Position numbers and translations under genes: made by a program
Origin: Betaproteobacteria bacterium
Lineage (GTDB): Bacteria; Pseudomonadota; Gammaproteobacteria; Burkholderiales; Rhodocyclaceae
NCBI GenBank assembly: GCA_016720065.1
Contig: JADJXY010000002.1
Span: forward strand, 1,191,001 to 1,255,000
Direction of reading: 5' to 3'
Length of the DNA stretch: 64,000 nt
Notes under the pieces: model-generated
What the model saw: the letters and a program-made list of their open reading frames with translations, nothing else
Database searches by the model: none
What the model was told of the DNA's origin: nothing
Shown: piece after piece, positions 1-7,640 of the stretch
How the letters are laid out: the number at the start of each line of letters is the position of its first letter
Numbering within the stretch: position 1 is the first letter of the stretch

Positions 1-160
1 GGGCCATGCCGGCACCGGCCAGATTGACCAGGGATTCAGCCGCGTCGGAAAGCAGGCCCACCGAACCGGTCAGCCACCACGCGACGGCCTTCAGGCCGAT
101 GGTCGCCAAGGCGGCGGCGATCGACATCAGGGCATAGCGCTTCAGGGAGGGACGGGTCAT
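1..160 (-). CDS. Cation diffusion facilitator (CDF) transporter, N-terminal part
   Basis: Only the first 53 codons are inside the window; the gene runs off the left edge. The visible protein starts MTRPSLKRYALM, followed by a hydrophobic first helix and the segment GSVGLLSDAAESLVNLAGA. This matches the start of CDF/FieF-type inner-membrane metal/proton antiporters, in which the LLSDAxESxxN motif lies in helix 2 and carries a metal-site Asp. The start codon lies one base beyond the stop of the upstream sensor kinase, so it is probably the last gene of the same transcript. Substrate (Zn, Fe, Cd, Co) cannot be told from this fragment. Confidence 0.85.
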   Translation of the reverse strand, partial: MTRPSLKRYALMSIAAALATIGLKAVAWWLTGSVGLLSDAAESLVNLAGAGMA

Positions 161-161
161 G

Positions 162-1547
162 TCATCGACTTCCTCTTTCCCGGCCAAGGGGCAGGGCGAG
201 CTCCACGGTCAGGCCCCTTTCCTGGTCGGCGTCGTTGTTGCGGAACACGACGTGGCCGCCGTGCAACTCTGCGATGCGCATCACGATGGACAGCCCGAGA
301 CCGCTGCCGGCGCCCCTGCGCAAGCTTTCTGGACTGCGCCAGAAACGCTGCCCGAGTCGCGGCAGTTCGTCCTCGGGAACACCCGGTCCGTGGTCCCTGA
401 CCGACAGCCGCAGCCCATCGCCCTCCCGGCGCACCGTCACTCGCACCAGATCCCCGGCGGCGCTGTGGCCCACGGCGTTATCCACCAGATTGCGCACCAG
501 CATGGCCAGCCATACCGGGTTTCCATGCACGGGCGCCGCTGCGTCGGCCTCCAGCTCGATGCTCACCTCGCTGTCCAGGGCCGCCGGAACCCGCTCCGCA
601 ACGACCTCCCTGGCCACGGCGGCGAGATCGGCGGGGACGAAATCCTCCGGCCGCGCATTCTCGACCCGGGCCAGCACCAGCATTTGCTCCACCGCGTGAG
701 CCATCCGGTCACACCCCGCAATCAATTGATCGAGGGCGCGCTGGCGGCTGGCGTCGTCCCCTGCGGCCCGGGCCACCTGGGCCTGGGCCCTGAGGCCGGC
801 CAGAGGCGTGCGCAATTCGTGGGCCGCATCGGCGGTGAATCGCCGTTCGCGCTCGAAGGTCGTCGCCACGCGGGCGAAGAGAATATTGAGGCGCTCGACC
901 AGGGGCAGCACCTCGGCGGGCAGTTCCTGGTCTGGGAGCGGCGTGAGCTTGTCCGGCGCGCGGCCTTCCACCGCCCCGGCCAGGGCATCCAAGGGGCGTA
1001 CGCCCTGCTGCACGGCCCACCAGATCAGGAGCGCCAGCAAGGGCAGCGCCACCAGGAGGGGGCGCAGGAGTCCCGCCGCCATCGCCCGGGTCACGTCCTC
1101 CCTTGCCGACACGCGCTCCCCCACCTGCACGAGCACCTGGCGCCGCTCGTTCCAGGCTGAGTACACCCGCCAGCGCTCTCCGGCCACCTGACTGTCGGAC
1201 AAACCCTCCTCCACGGCGCTGAGGGGAAGCTGCGGCGCGTTGGCCGAATGCAAGGTCAGCCGCCGGCCTGCCCAGACCTGAAAGGCCACTCGGCGCCCGT
1301 AGCGATGCAGGCTGGGGGCATGGCTTTCTTCGAAGACCTCGTCGGCATGGTCGTCATCGTGTTCGATGCGCAGGTCGGTCTGGGCGACGAGCAGGGACGC
1401 CGCCTGCACCAGATGCGCGTCGAAGAGTTCTTCGGCCTCCTGGCGGGCCTCCATCCAGGTGACGGCCGCCGCCCCCAGCCAGAGCAGGCCCACCAGCAGG
1501 CAGGCGCGCAGGGCGATGCGGAACTTGAGGGAGGTGCGTCGCGCCAT
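162..1547 (-). CDS. Sensor histidine kinase, QseC/TctE-like
   Basis: A 461-residue inner-membrane histidine kinase. A first membrane helix lies at about residues 11-31 and a second at about 158-180, enclosing a periplasmic sensor of roughly 125 residues with an acidic/His run IEHDDDHADE. A HAMP-like linker follows, then the HisKA domain with the phospho-acceptor in AAHELRTPLA (His243), an N-box NLVDNAVGHS and a G-box with GPGVP and GSGLGLS. It should phosphorylate the response regulator encoded just upstream; the two genes are 3 bp apart. The order cytochromes, regulator, kinase suggests it controls the SHP cytochrome operon. The signal is unknown; the QseC resemblance is by architecture, not proof of adrenaline/AI-3 sensing. 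Confidence 0.9.
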   Translation of the reverse strand: MARRTSLKFRIALRACLLVGLLWLGAAAVTWMEARQEAEELFDAHLVQAASLLVAQTDLRIEHDDDHADEVFEESHAPSLHRYGRRVAFQVWAGRRLTLHSANAPQLPLSAVEEGLSDSQVAGERWRVYSAWNERRQVLVQVGERVSAREDVTRAMAAGLLRPLLVALPLLALLIWWAVQQGVRPLDALAGAVEGRAPDKLTPLPDQELPAEVLPLVERLNILFARVATTFERERRFTADAAHELRTPLAGLRAQAQVARAAGDDASRQRALDQLIAGCDRMAHAVEQMLVLARVENARPEDFVPADLAAVAREVVAERVPAALDSEVSIELEADAAAPVHGNPVWLAMLVRNLVDNAVGHSAAGDLVRVTVRREGDGLRLSVRDHGPGVPEDELPRLGQRFWRSPESLRRGAGSGLGLSIVMRIAELHGGHVVFRNNDADQERGLTVELALPLGRERGSR

Positions 1548-1550
1548 GCC

Positions 1551-2219
1551 TTAGCGCTTGCGCACCAGGTAACCGACGCCGCGGATATTACGGATCAGTT
1601 CCTTGCCCAGTTTGCGACGCAAATGGTGGATATAGACCTCGACCGTATTGCTGCCCGTCTCGTCGTTCCAGGTGTAGAGGCGCTCTTCGAGTTGGCTGCG
1701 GGACAGCACCCGGCCGGCGTTGAGCATGAGGGCATGCAACAAGGCAAACTCCTTGGCGGACAGTTCGACCCCTGCGCCATCGACGCAAACCGTGTGGGCT
1801 GCCGGGTCGAGTCGAACCCCGCACGCTTCGAGCACCGGCGCCGACTGGCCTTCGGAGCGTCGGACGAGAGCCCGCAGGCGGGCACCGAGTTCCCCCATGT
1901 CGAAGGGTTTGAGGCAGTAGTCGTCGGCACCGCTGTCCAGGCCCAGGATGCGATCCTCCACCGCGTCCCGGGCGGTGAGGATGAGCACCGGCAGGCGGCA
2001 TCCGCGGGCGCGCAGTCCCCGCAGGACGCTCAGCCCATCCCGGCGGGGCAAGCCAAGATCGAGCACCAGGGCGTCGAAATTGGCCGCCAGATCCCCAGCC
2101 AGGGCGTTCTCCGCCGCCACTCCGTCACTGACCCAATCCGCGGCGAAGCCCGCCTGGGTCATGCCCACCTGCAAGGCATCCCCCAGGAGCGGGTCGTCCT
2201 CGACGATCAGCAGACGCAT
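1551..2219 (-). CDS. OmpR/PhoB-family response regulator, QseB-like
   Basis: A 222-residue two-component regulator. The receiver domain starts MRLLIVEDDPLL, with the acidic pair at residues 8-9 and the phospho-acceptor Asp54 in LVLDLGLPRRDG. The C-terminal half is a winged helix with TWNDETGSNTVEVYIHHLRRKL and RGVGYLVRK, typical of QseB/PmrA-like regulators. I chose the ATG at 2219 because an AAAGGTG ribosome site sits just before it; the TTG further upstream at 2237 would overlap that site. It lies 14 bp after the cytochrome b gene and 3 bp before its kinase, so the five genes look like one transcript. Target promoters are unknown; the SHP operon itself is the obvious candidate. Confidence 0.92.
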   Translation of the reverse strand: MRLLIVEDDPLLGDALQVGMTQAGFAADWVSDGVAAENALAGDLAANFDALVLDLGLPRRDGLSVLRGLRARGCRLPVLILTARDAVEDRILGLDSGADDYCLKPFDMGELGARLRALVRRSEGQSAPVLEACGVRLDPAAHTVCVDGAGVELSAKEFALLHALMLNAGRVLSRSQLEERLYTWNDETGSNTVEVYIHHLRRKLGKELIRNIRGVGYLVRKR

Positions 2220-2233
2220 CTCCGCCGCACCTT

Positions 2234-2977
2234 TCAATCCTGCCCGGAATGATGTCGCGATTCGACACGAACGCCAGTTGCGGCACCCGCGAGGCCATCC
2301 GCGGACCCCAGCAGCCGATCACCGCCCCAATAAGCGAGGACGGCAAGCAGGAGCAGGACGCCGATGGCCCGGTGCCCGGTGGCGATGCCCTGCCCCGCGG
2401 CGCCCCGCTTCTTGCCGGTCAGCATGGCCTTGGCCAGATTTTCGCGATGCAGCGCGCTGCTCAACCCCACTCCCAGGATATGGACGACGACCACGGCCAG
2501 CATGGTGCCGGAAACCGCTTCATGAAATTCTTCGAGCCATTCTCCGCCCATCTCCTGATACGTGGCAAACCCGCTCGCCACGGTCGCCAGACCAAGGGCC
2601 AGGAGGAGGAAGATGGCCAGCGCTCCGGCGGGATTGTGCCCAAGGTAGTGCTTGGGTTTCCCGGCCAGGAGTGACTTGAGGTAAGCCGCCAGCCGGGCCG
2701 GCGAGAACAGGAAGGACGAGAAGCGGGCGTAGCGGGTGCCGATGAGGCCCCACACCAGACGGAATCCGATCAATCCCGCCACCGTGGTGCCCAACATGAC
2801 ATGAAGGTCACGCAGGCGCTCGGATTCCGACGTGAGATAGGCTCCGGCGAAAGACAGCGCCATCAGCCAGTGGAATACCCGGGTCGGAATATCCCAGACC
2901 CGAACGCTCACCGCGGGGGGATTTTCGGTCTGCGCGGGGGCGTGCCCCACGGCGGCGTTGAAGGAAGTCGTATTCAT
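2234..2977 (-). CDS. Cytochrome b561-family membrane protein of the SHP cluster
   Basis: A 247-residue integral membrane cytochrome b. The sequence shows VWDIPTRVFHWLMAL (His36), DLHVMLG (His59) and, in the fourth helix region, EEFHEAV and VVVHILGVGL. This is the usual set of paired histidines that coordinate two b hemes in the hydrogenase-type cytochrome b561 fold. A fifth hydrophobic stretch lies near the C terminus. In the SHP gene cluster known from Rhodobacter sphaeroides and others, such a cytochrome b accompanies the diheme cytochrome c and SHP and presumably passes electrons from the quinol pool to the periplasmic cytochromes. The ATG is preceded by GAGGAG. The diheme cytochrome stops 9 bp upstream. 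Confidence 0.88.
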   Translation of the reverse strand: MNTTSFNAAVGHAPAQTENPPAVSVRVWDIPTRVFHWLMALSFAGAYLTSESERLRDLHVMLGTTVAGLIGFRLVWGLIGTRYARFSSFLFSPARLAAYLKSLLAGKPKHYLGHNPAGALAIFLLLALGLATVASGFATYQEMGGEWLEEFHEAVSGTMLAVVVVHILGVGLSSALHRENLAKAMLTGKKRGAAGQGIATGHRAIGVLLLLAVLAYWGGDRLLGSADGLAGAATGVRVESRHHSGQD

Positions 2978-2986
2978 GATGTCTCC

Positions 2987-3466
2987 TCAGGATTGGCGGG
3001 GAAGACGAATTTCGCCTTCCCGGTAGCTGCCATCGGCCGCGCCTCTGTGGCAGGCGCCGCAGTTGGCAGGGCTTTTCACCGCCGGCGATCGCCAGACCGC
3101 GGCACTCAGCCCGTCGTGGCCGTCCCGGTGCTCGCGCAGGAACCACGCGCTTTGGGTAATGCGGGGCGATGAGGCAGGGGTTTCGCGGGTGTCCGGCTGC
3201 CCGGCGTTGGCCGCCAGATAGGCGGCGATCTGCGCCGATTTCCCGGACTCCAGGCTGGCGTCGCTCCCGAAGTGCTTGTCCAGGCCGGACATGAGCAAGC
3301 GCCAGGAACGCGCGGAAAGCATCTGCGGCGGATAGGGGACGTGGCAGCTTCCACATTCCTCACGGTATTCCTTGCTCAGGGGAAGGCTGCGTCGCTCGTC
3401 GCCGCTGGCGACGGGCGCAGCGAACATCGGCAGCAAGGCGCACAGATGGAAGAAAGTCGCTTTCAT
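2987..3466 (-). CDS. dhc: Periplasmic diheme cytochrome c (DHC)
   Basis: A 159-residue secreted protein with a short signal peptide ending near VASG (about residue 21). Two heme-binding motifs are visible: CGSCH at residues 38-42 and CGACH at 136-140. The spacing and the first-motif context (KEYREECGSCHVPYPP) fit the DHC family, the electron donor to SHP. It is encoded between SHP and the cytochrome b, the order expected for a chain quinol, cytochrome b, DHC, SHP. The ATG has a GAGGAA ribosome site that lies in the 12-bp gap after the SHP gene. Identification is by motif and neighbourhood. Confidence 0.88.
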   Translation of the reverse strand: MKATFFHLCALLPMFAAPVASGDERRSLPLSKEYREECGSCHVPYPPQMLSARSWRLLMSGLDKHFGSDASLESGKSAQIAAYLAANAGQPDTRETPASSPRITQSAWFLREHRDGHDGLSAAVWRSPAVKSPANCGACHRGAADGSYREGEIRLPRQS

Positions 3467-3478
3467 GGATTTTCCTCA

Positions 3479-3886
3479 TCAGGGCCTGACGGCGACGAGG
3501 TAAGCCAGGACGTCGCTCTTCTCGCGGGGACTGCAGGCGCGCCCCAGGACATCGTTGCAATTGCGCTTGAACCACTTCTCCACCTTCTCCGCCCGGGTAA
3601 AGCGGGCCGTGTTGGCCGCGGGCGCCAGGGGATCGATGGCCTTGGCCGTCGTGGCGTGCTTGCCTGGCCCCGCCGGGTTGTCGGTATGGCAGGTGGAGCA
3701 ACTCCAGTCCTTGACCCCGACCTGGCGGAAGAACTGCTCTCCGCGCCGGGGCGACGCGGCGTAGGCGGGTTCGGCTTGCCGCGCCTCGGCCTCGTAGCGG
3801 TTCAAAAATTCGCCGGGGGTCTCCGCCATGGCGATGGGCGTCAGGGGAAGGCTTGCAGTCAGAAACAGAAACAGAGGGAATTTCAT
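3479..3886 (-). CDS. shp: SHP-like monoheme cytochrome c (DUF1924)
   Basis: A 135-residue periplasmic protein with signal peptide (MKFPLFLFLTASLPL, cleavage near AMA-ET). One heme motif, CSTCH, lies at residues 63-67. The C-terminal segment KRNCNDVLGRACSPREK holds two further cysteines (110 and 118) that can form the disulfide loop of SHP, and Asn109 next to Cys110 is the likely labile sixth heme ligand. SHP (sphaeroides heme protein) is known to bind O2, NO and similar ligands after Asn dissociates; its physiological job is not settled. First gene of the minus-strand cluster; a strong GGAGGA ribosome site decides the start at 3886 against longer readings. The ligand residue is inferred by resemblance. 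Confidence 0.87.
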   Translation of the reverse strand: MKFPLFLFLTASLPLTPIAMAETPGEFLNRYEAEARQAEPAYAASPRRGEQFFRQVGVKDWSCSTCHTDNPAGPGKHATTAKAIDPLAPAANTARFTRAEKVEKWFKRNCNDVLGRACSPREKSDVLAYLVAVRP

Positions 3887-4098
3887 CGCGTCCTCCAGAG
3901 GGTGGGTACGGACGCCAGCATAGGGAGCGGAACTTAAAGCCCAGTGAATTCCATTGTCCTGAATCGGCCTGATTGGAACCCAGCCCCACCAGCGGCGCCC
4001 AATGCCCTTCGCCCACGCGCCGTGCTTGCGCGCCCCCCATTGCGTGACATCCAGATCGGGGATTTCGCGCGTTCGCGTTCCGCCAACTTCGCGATGTC

Positions 4099-4137
4099 TT
4101 GATTTTGCGCAAGGTTTTCTATGAGGAAAGGCATAAT
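4099..4137 (+). promoter_or_regulatory. Possible FNR-like box and -10 element
   Basis: In the 286-bp gap between the divergent SHP operon and the LuxR-type gene, TTGAT-TTTG-CGCAA (4099-4112) matches 8 of 10 conserved bases of the FNR/CRP-type dyad TTGAT-N4-ATCAA. A -10-like CATAAT follows at 4132-4137. The dyad would be centred near -38 or -39 of a start at about 4144, close to but not exactly the usual -41.5. It could serve the downstream regulator, the cytochromes, or neither. Confidence 0.3.
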
Positions 4138-4172
4138 TTTCAGGCGTCGATAGCGTTTCGGGAACCCAGCCC

Positions 4173-5597
4173 ATGGATCTATCCACGCAAGGCCGCCTGT
4201 GCGAAAAAGCGCCCGCAGGAAGCGCTGGCTCCGTCGACTTCAGCGACTGGGCGGTGTTGTGGGCCAACGAGGAGATGCATCGACTGTTCGGGTACGCGGC
4301 GACCGAACTCATCGACCGACCCAGCCGCGCGCTCTTTGCCGACCAGGCCAGTTTCGAGCGCTTCTGGCAGGACGTCCTGCACCAGATCGGCACGCGAAAC
4401 TACTTCAAGGGGCCGGTCATGCACCGGCGCAAGGACGGCGGTCTCGAACGCTTCGAAGTCGGCGTCACGCCGGTCGAGGGCGTGGCCAACGCTTACCTGG
4501 CATCCTTCGACCTCGCACGGCCGGCGCAGGAAAGACGCCGCAATCTGGCTGACCAGTTGCAAGTTCTCGCCGCCATCAGCGATGGGGTCGTCGTCTACTC
4601 CGACGCAGGCCGGATCGTGTACACCAATGGCGCTGCCGACGCCCTGTTCGGTTACGGAGCCAATGAACTGCTCGGTCAAGAGGTCTCCCACCTGAACGGC
4701 GATGACTCGCCCGAGGCGGAAGAGCGCGCCCGGGCCGTGCGCTGCGCCCTGGGCGACCAGGGGATCTGGCAGGGCGACAGCGTCGCTCGACGCCGGGACG
4801 GGAGCCGTTTCTGGATCAATTCCACCATTTCCGGCCACAGTTTCCCGGGGTTGGAGCGCCTGTGGATCGCCGTGGTACGCGACATCACGTCGCGCAAGGC
4901 CCTGGAAGACGAGCTCAAGCGCAGCAAGGAACAATTGGAACTGGCGATGCGGGGTTCATCGTCCGGCATGTGGTCGGTGGACATGCTGGGGGGCGACATG
5001 GTGTGCGATGGCCGGGTATTCGAAATCTTCGGTCTCGATCCCGCCGGGGCGACCATGAGCCGGGAACGCTGGGTCAGCGCCATCCACCCGGACGACCTGA
5101 ATTTCGCCACTGCGGTCTTCCGCCAGCACCTCAAGGGCGAAACGCCGATCTTCCAGATCGAACACCGCGTGCGCCACACGGAAGGTCACTGGGTCTGGAT
5201 TCTGACCAGCGGCAAGGTCATGGAGCGCACCGAGTCAGGCTGGGCAACGCGCGTCATCGGTACTTGCCAGGACATCAGCCTCCAGAAGCGCCTGAGCCAG
5301 GAAACGGAAAATCTCCTGATCCGCCTGCAGTCGGTCATCAAGTCCGTCAGCCTCGCCACGCCGGCGGGGCCGCACGCCATCCCCGGCACGTCCGCCGCCG
5401 GCAGCCTTACGCGGAGGGAGATGACCGTGCTCACCCTGATCGCCGAAGGCCTCACCTCGACCCAGATCGCCGAGCGCATGCACCTGTCCCCGGGCACCAT
5501 AGGGTCCCATCGGCGCAATCTGATGGCCAAGCTCGACCTGCACAGCACCGCCGAAGTGACCCGCTTTGCCATGGAACACGGGCTGCTCGCGCGTTAG
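4173..5597 (+). CDS. Triple-PAS LuxR-type transcription regulator
   Basis: A 474-residue soluble protein. Three PAS domains follow one another: about 20-125 (VLWANEEMHRLFGY), about 130-250 (IVYTNGAADALFGY, closing with the PAC sequence WIAVVRDITSRK), and about 260-375 (WSVDMLGGDM... to IGTCQDIS). The C terminus from residue 411 (SLTRREMTVLTLIAEG) is a LuxR/GerE helix-turn-helix. There is no receiver or kinase domain, so the PAS domains probably sense a ligand or redox state directly; none shows an obvious heme His or flavin Cys that I can assign. It diverges from the SHP cytochrome operon, which makes it a candidate local regulator. Resembles PAS-LuxR regulators widespread in Rhodocyclales. 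Confidence 0.85.
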   Translation: MDLSTQGRLCEKAPAGSAGSVDFSDWAVLWANEEMHRLFGYAATELIDRPSRALFADQASFERFWQDVLHQIGTRNYFKGPVMHRRKDGGLERFEVGVTPVEGVANAYLASFDLARPAQERRRNLADQLQVLAAISDGVVVYSDAGRIVYTNGAADALFGYGANELLGQEVSHLNGDDSPEAEERARAVRCALGDQGIWQGDSVARRRDGSRFWINSTISGHSFPGLERLWIAVVRDITSRKALEDELKRSKEQLELAMRGSSSGMWSVDMLGGDMVCDGRVFEIFGLDPAGATMSRERWVSAIHPDDLNFATAVFRQHLKGETPIFQIEHRVRHTEGHWVWILTSGKVMERTESGWATRVIGTCQDISLQKRLSQETENLLIRLQSVIKSVSLATPAGPHAIPGTSAAGSLTRREMTVLTLIAEGLTSTQIAERMHLSPGTIGSHRRNLMAKLDLHSTAEVTRFAMEHGLLAR

Positions 5598-5775
5598 CCG
5601 CAGCCTGCGCGCACGCGCCCTCCTCGAAGACATCCTCTCTCCAGGCTCGAGAGGGGACCTTGCGCACCGTGAAATTGCCCTGAAGAGGAGAGAAAATTAC
5701 CGCATCCATGCGATGCCGGCGGTCTGGTCACCTCCCTACAATACGCGGTCCTGACCCCGCAGCCCTGAATTCAAA

Positions 5776-6096
5776 ATGAGTCATCATAACGATGCCGCCT
5801 GCAGCCTGGAGCGACACCTGGTCGAATCTTCAGCGCAGTCCGACGGAAAAGCACAGTTCGCCGCAACCTTTCTCGCGATCCTGGATTATTTCTCCAAGCC
5901 GGCCGGCGGCCTGCGCTGGCCCGATAACCACGAAATCAAGGTCCTCTCAGAGCTCTACGAGCCCGGTACCATCGACCTTGCGAACCTGCGCAACACCTGC
6001 ACCTCCTGCTCTCCCAACGCGCCCTGCATGGTGGCCCGCGCCCTGGAACTGTGCTCCCATGTCCGGGGTGAGGGGCCTTCCCGGCTGAGCATCTGA
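5776..6096 (+). CDS. Small cysteine-containing protein of unknown function
   Basis: A 106-residue soluble protein; I do not recognise it. The middle part is an ordinary amphipathic sequence (TFLAILDYFSKPAGGLRWPD) and the C-terminal part has the cysteine cluster CTSCSPNAPC followed by ALELC, which could bind metal or form disulfides, but no known motif fits. No signal peptide or membrane segment. The ATG has no strong ribosome site. A TACAAT -10-like element lies at 5737-5742, 33 bp before the start. The 178-bp gap before it holds only a weak 6-bp stem-loop (5634-5654). Codon use resembles the neighbours, so it is probably a real gene. Confidence 0.6.
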   Translation: MSHHNDAACSLERHLVESSAQSDGKAQFAATFLAILDYFSKPAGGLRWPDNHEIKVLSELYEPGTIDLANLRNTCTSCSPNAPCMVARALELCSHVRGEGPSRLSI

Positions 6097-6123
6097 CACG
6101 ACCGGCCGCCGCTCTCGAAGCGA

Positions 6124-6456
6124 AGGTCTGCCCGTCGGTCCACAAGCTCGGAGGGGTCTTGGGCCTGTTCTCAGCCTGGTTGAGAGCAGGCCCAAGACGT
6201 CGGCTCGCCTGGGCCCCGAGGGCGGAACCCCAGGGTTCAGCAATCCCAACTGCTTCCGGAGAAGGCGGGCCATACGGTGGCTCCCCGGCCTGACCGCTTT
6301 TAGCGACCCGCCCGGGAGCCCGAGTAGCGCAAGGGACCGGGCAACGCCCGGCGTCGACCCTGGGGGCGCCTTCTCTTTGGTGACTTTCTCTTGGCGAGAC
6401 AAGCGAAAGTCACACGCCCTCAAGGCGGAACCCCCAGGTTCAGCAATCCCATCTGC
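6124..6456. repeat. Composite palindromic intergenic repeat
   Basis: This fills most of the 435-bp gene-free stretch 6097-6531. It contains: a 19-bp stem-loop at 6156-6198; a 33-bp direct repeat (6221-6253 and 6424-6456, beginning GGCGGAACCCC and containing TTCAGCAATCCCA) with about three mismatches; a CCGGGC-AAC-GCCCGG hairpin (6337-6351); and GTGACTTTC/GAAAGTCAC arms (6380-6413) around TCTTGGCGAGACAAG. The last element resembles palindromic intergenic sequences I know as widespread in beta- and gammaproteobacteria and often miscalled as short genes. No credible gene is seen in it. Confidence 0.6.
6156..6198. other. Long stem-loop, possible terminator
   Basis: The 12-base arms GTCTTGGGCCTG and CAGGCCCAAGAC pair perfectly, and the pairing continues inward through TTCTCA/TGAGAG with one G-U pair, leaving a 7-base loop. 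It begins 60 bp after the stop of the small cysteine protein. There is no T-run on either side, so a Rho-independent terminator is only possible, not shown; it may simply be part of the dispersed repeat. Confidence 0.5.
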
Positions 6457-6531
6457 CCCAGGGAGCAACCGGACACGCCAAGATTCCCGCTGCCGGTGCT
6501 ATCGTGGAGACCCTTCAAGAAAGCCATCCCC

Positions 6532-6978
6532 ATGAAAATCTGGGTCGACGCCGACGCCTGCCCCGTCGTCATCAAGGAAATCCTCTACCGCGCCGCCCAG
6601 CGCACCCAGATCTCCCTCACCCTGGTGGCCAACCAGATGCTGCGCGTGCCTCCGTCACCGTGGATCAAGGCCCTGCAGGTGCCCGGGGGCTTCGATGTGG
6701 CGGATCAGCGCATCGTCGCAGAGGCCCAGGCGGGCGATCTGGTCATCAGCGCCGACATCCCCCTTGCCGCCCAGGTCATCGCCAAGGGCGCCAGCGTCAT
6801 CGATCCCCGCGGCGAATTGCTGACCGAAGCTAACATCCAGGAGCGCCTCACCATGCGCAATTTCATGGACACCCTGCGCAGCAGCGGTGTCGAAACCGGC
6901 GGCCCGGCGGCGCTCTCCAGCGCAGATCGCCAGGCCTTCGCCAACCGGTTGGATCGCTGGCTGACCAAGCGGGGATAG
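6532..6978 (+). CDS. yaiI: YaiI/YqxD family protein (UPF0178)
   Basis: A 148-residue protein of the conserved YaiI/YqxD family. The N terminus MKIWVDADACPV carries the signature DADACP, and the middle has QRIVAEAQAGDLVISADIPLA and the C-terminal block RDFxxxLR-like MRNFMDTLRSSG. The fold is PIN/NYN-like with acidic residues, so a nuclease-type role is often suggested for the family, but no activity is established. The start at 6532 matches the family N terminus; the reading frame stays open upstream into the intergenic repeat, which is not coding. It ends 4 bp from the convergent membrane-protein gene. Confidence 0.93.
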   Translation: MKIWVDADACPVVIKEILYRAAQRTQISLTLVANQMLRVPPSPWIKALQVPGGFDVADQRIVAEAQAGDLVISADIPLAAQVIAKGASVIDPRGELLTEANIQERLTMRNFMDTLRSSGVETGGPAALSSADRQAFANRLDRWLTKRG

Positions 6979-6982
6979 CCTC

Positions 6983-7627
6983 TCAGGACGGATCCACCAT
7001 CTCCCCCACCCGATGCAGGGCCGCCAGGACCACCCGGGTGGCCAGAATGTAGGCGCCATACTTGACCAGCTTGCCGGCAAACAGCGCGGCGCCTATGGCG
7101 AGCGGGTTGAGGTCTCCCAGGGCGGAAACCAGCAGGGCGGGCATCTGAGGAAGCGGCAGGGCGGCGATGGCGGCCAGGGCCAGAGGACCGTGCTGCTCGA
7201 TCCAGTAGGCCGATCGCTCCCAGAATTCATGGGCACGCGCCCCGGGGAAAACACTATCCACGAGACCCAGCCCCAGGGTTTCGACCAGCAGGGCCGTGAC
7301 CATGCCCCCCAGGGCCGCGCCCACGCAGGCAGCGAGATAGCTTGAGCGCCAACGCTCCGGTGCAAAGACGACGGCAGCGATGATGACCGGTCCATAGGGA
7401 TAGAGTCCGGTGGCTGCAGAAACGGCGGCCAGGAGGGCGACGGCCAGCGGGTAGGCTCGGGAGTGCCGCGCCCGGTAGAGCATCTTTCCCAGGCGGGAGG
7501 CTTCGCCCTCCTGGCGACCGTGGCGGTGAAAATGGGCCACCAGGGCCGCGATGCCGCTGGCTTCGGCGGCGCGGTGCACCCAGCGGGCCAGGGGTCCGTT
7601 CATCCTCGAATGATCCCGCGCACCCAT
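6983..7627 (-). CDS. YqaA/VTT-type inner-membrane protein
   Basis: A 214-residue polytopic membrane protein. After a basic cytoplasmic N terminus (ARWVHRAAEASG...) there are hydrophobic segments around residues 60-75, 78-95, 100-122, 148-170 and 175-200. The pattern AACVGAALGGMVTALLVE and ALFAGKLVKYGAYIL resembles YqaA-like members of the DedA/VTT (SNARE-associated) superfamily, some of which act as lipid scramblases or in membrane homeostasis. The start could also be ATG at 7603 (8 residues shorter); neither has a good ribosome site. It lies 13 bp after the acyl-CoA dehydrogenase gene in the same direction. Function not known. Confidence 0.7.
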   Translation of the reverse strand: MGARDHSRMNGPLARWVHRAAEASGIAALVAHFHRHGRQEGEASRLGKMLYRARHSRAYPLAVALLAAVSAATGLYPYGPVIIAAVVFAPERWRSSYLAACVGAALGGMVTALLVETLGLGLVDSVFPGARAHEFWERSAYWIEQHGPLALAAIAALPLPQMPALLVSALGDLNPLAIGAALFAGKLVKYGAYILATRVVLAALHRVGEMVDPS

Positions 7628-7640
7628 GCCCGCCGGGGCG

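Noticed and set aside
6380..6456. Possible N-terminal extension of YaiI and a minus-strand small gene in the repeat
   Set aside because: The sequence is a palindromic intergenic repeat and YaiI homologues begin at MKIWVDADACP.
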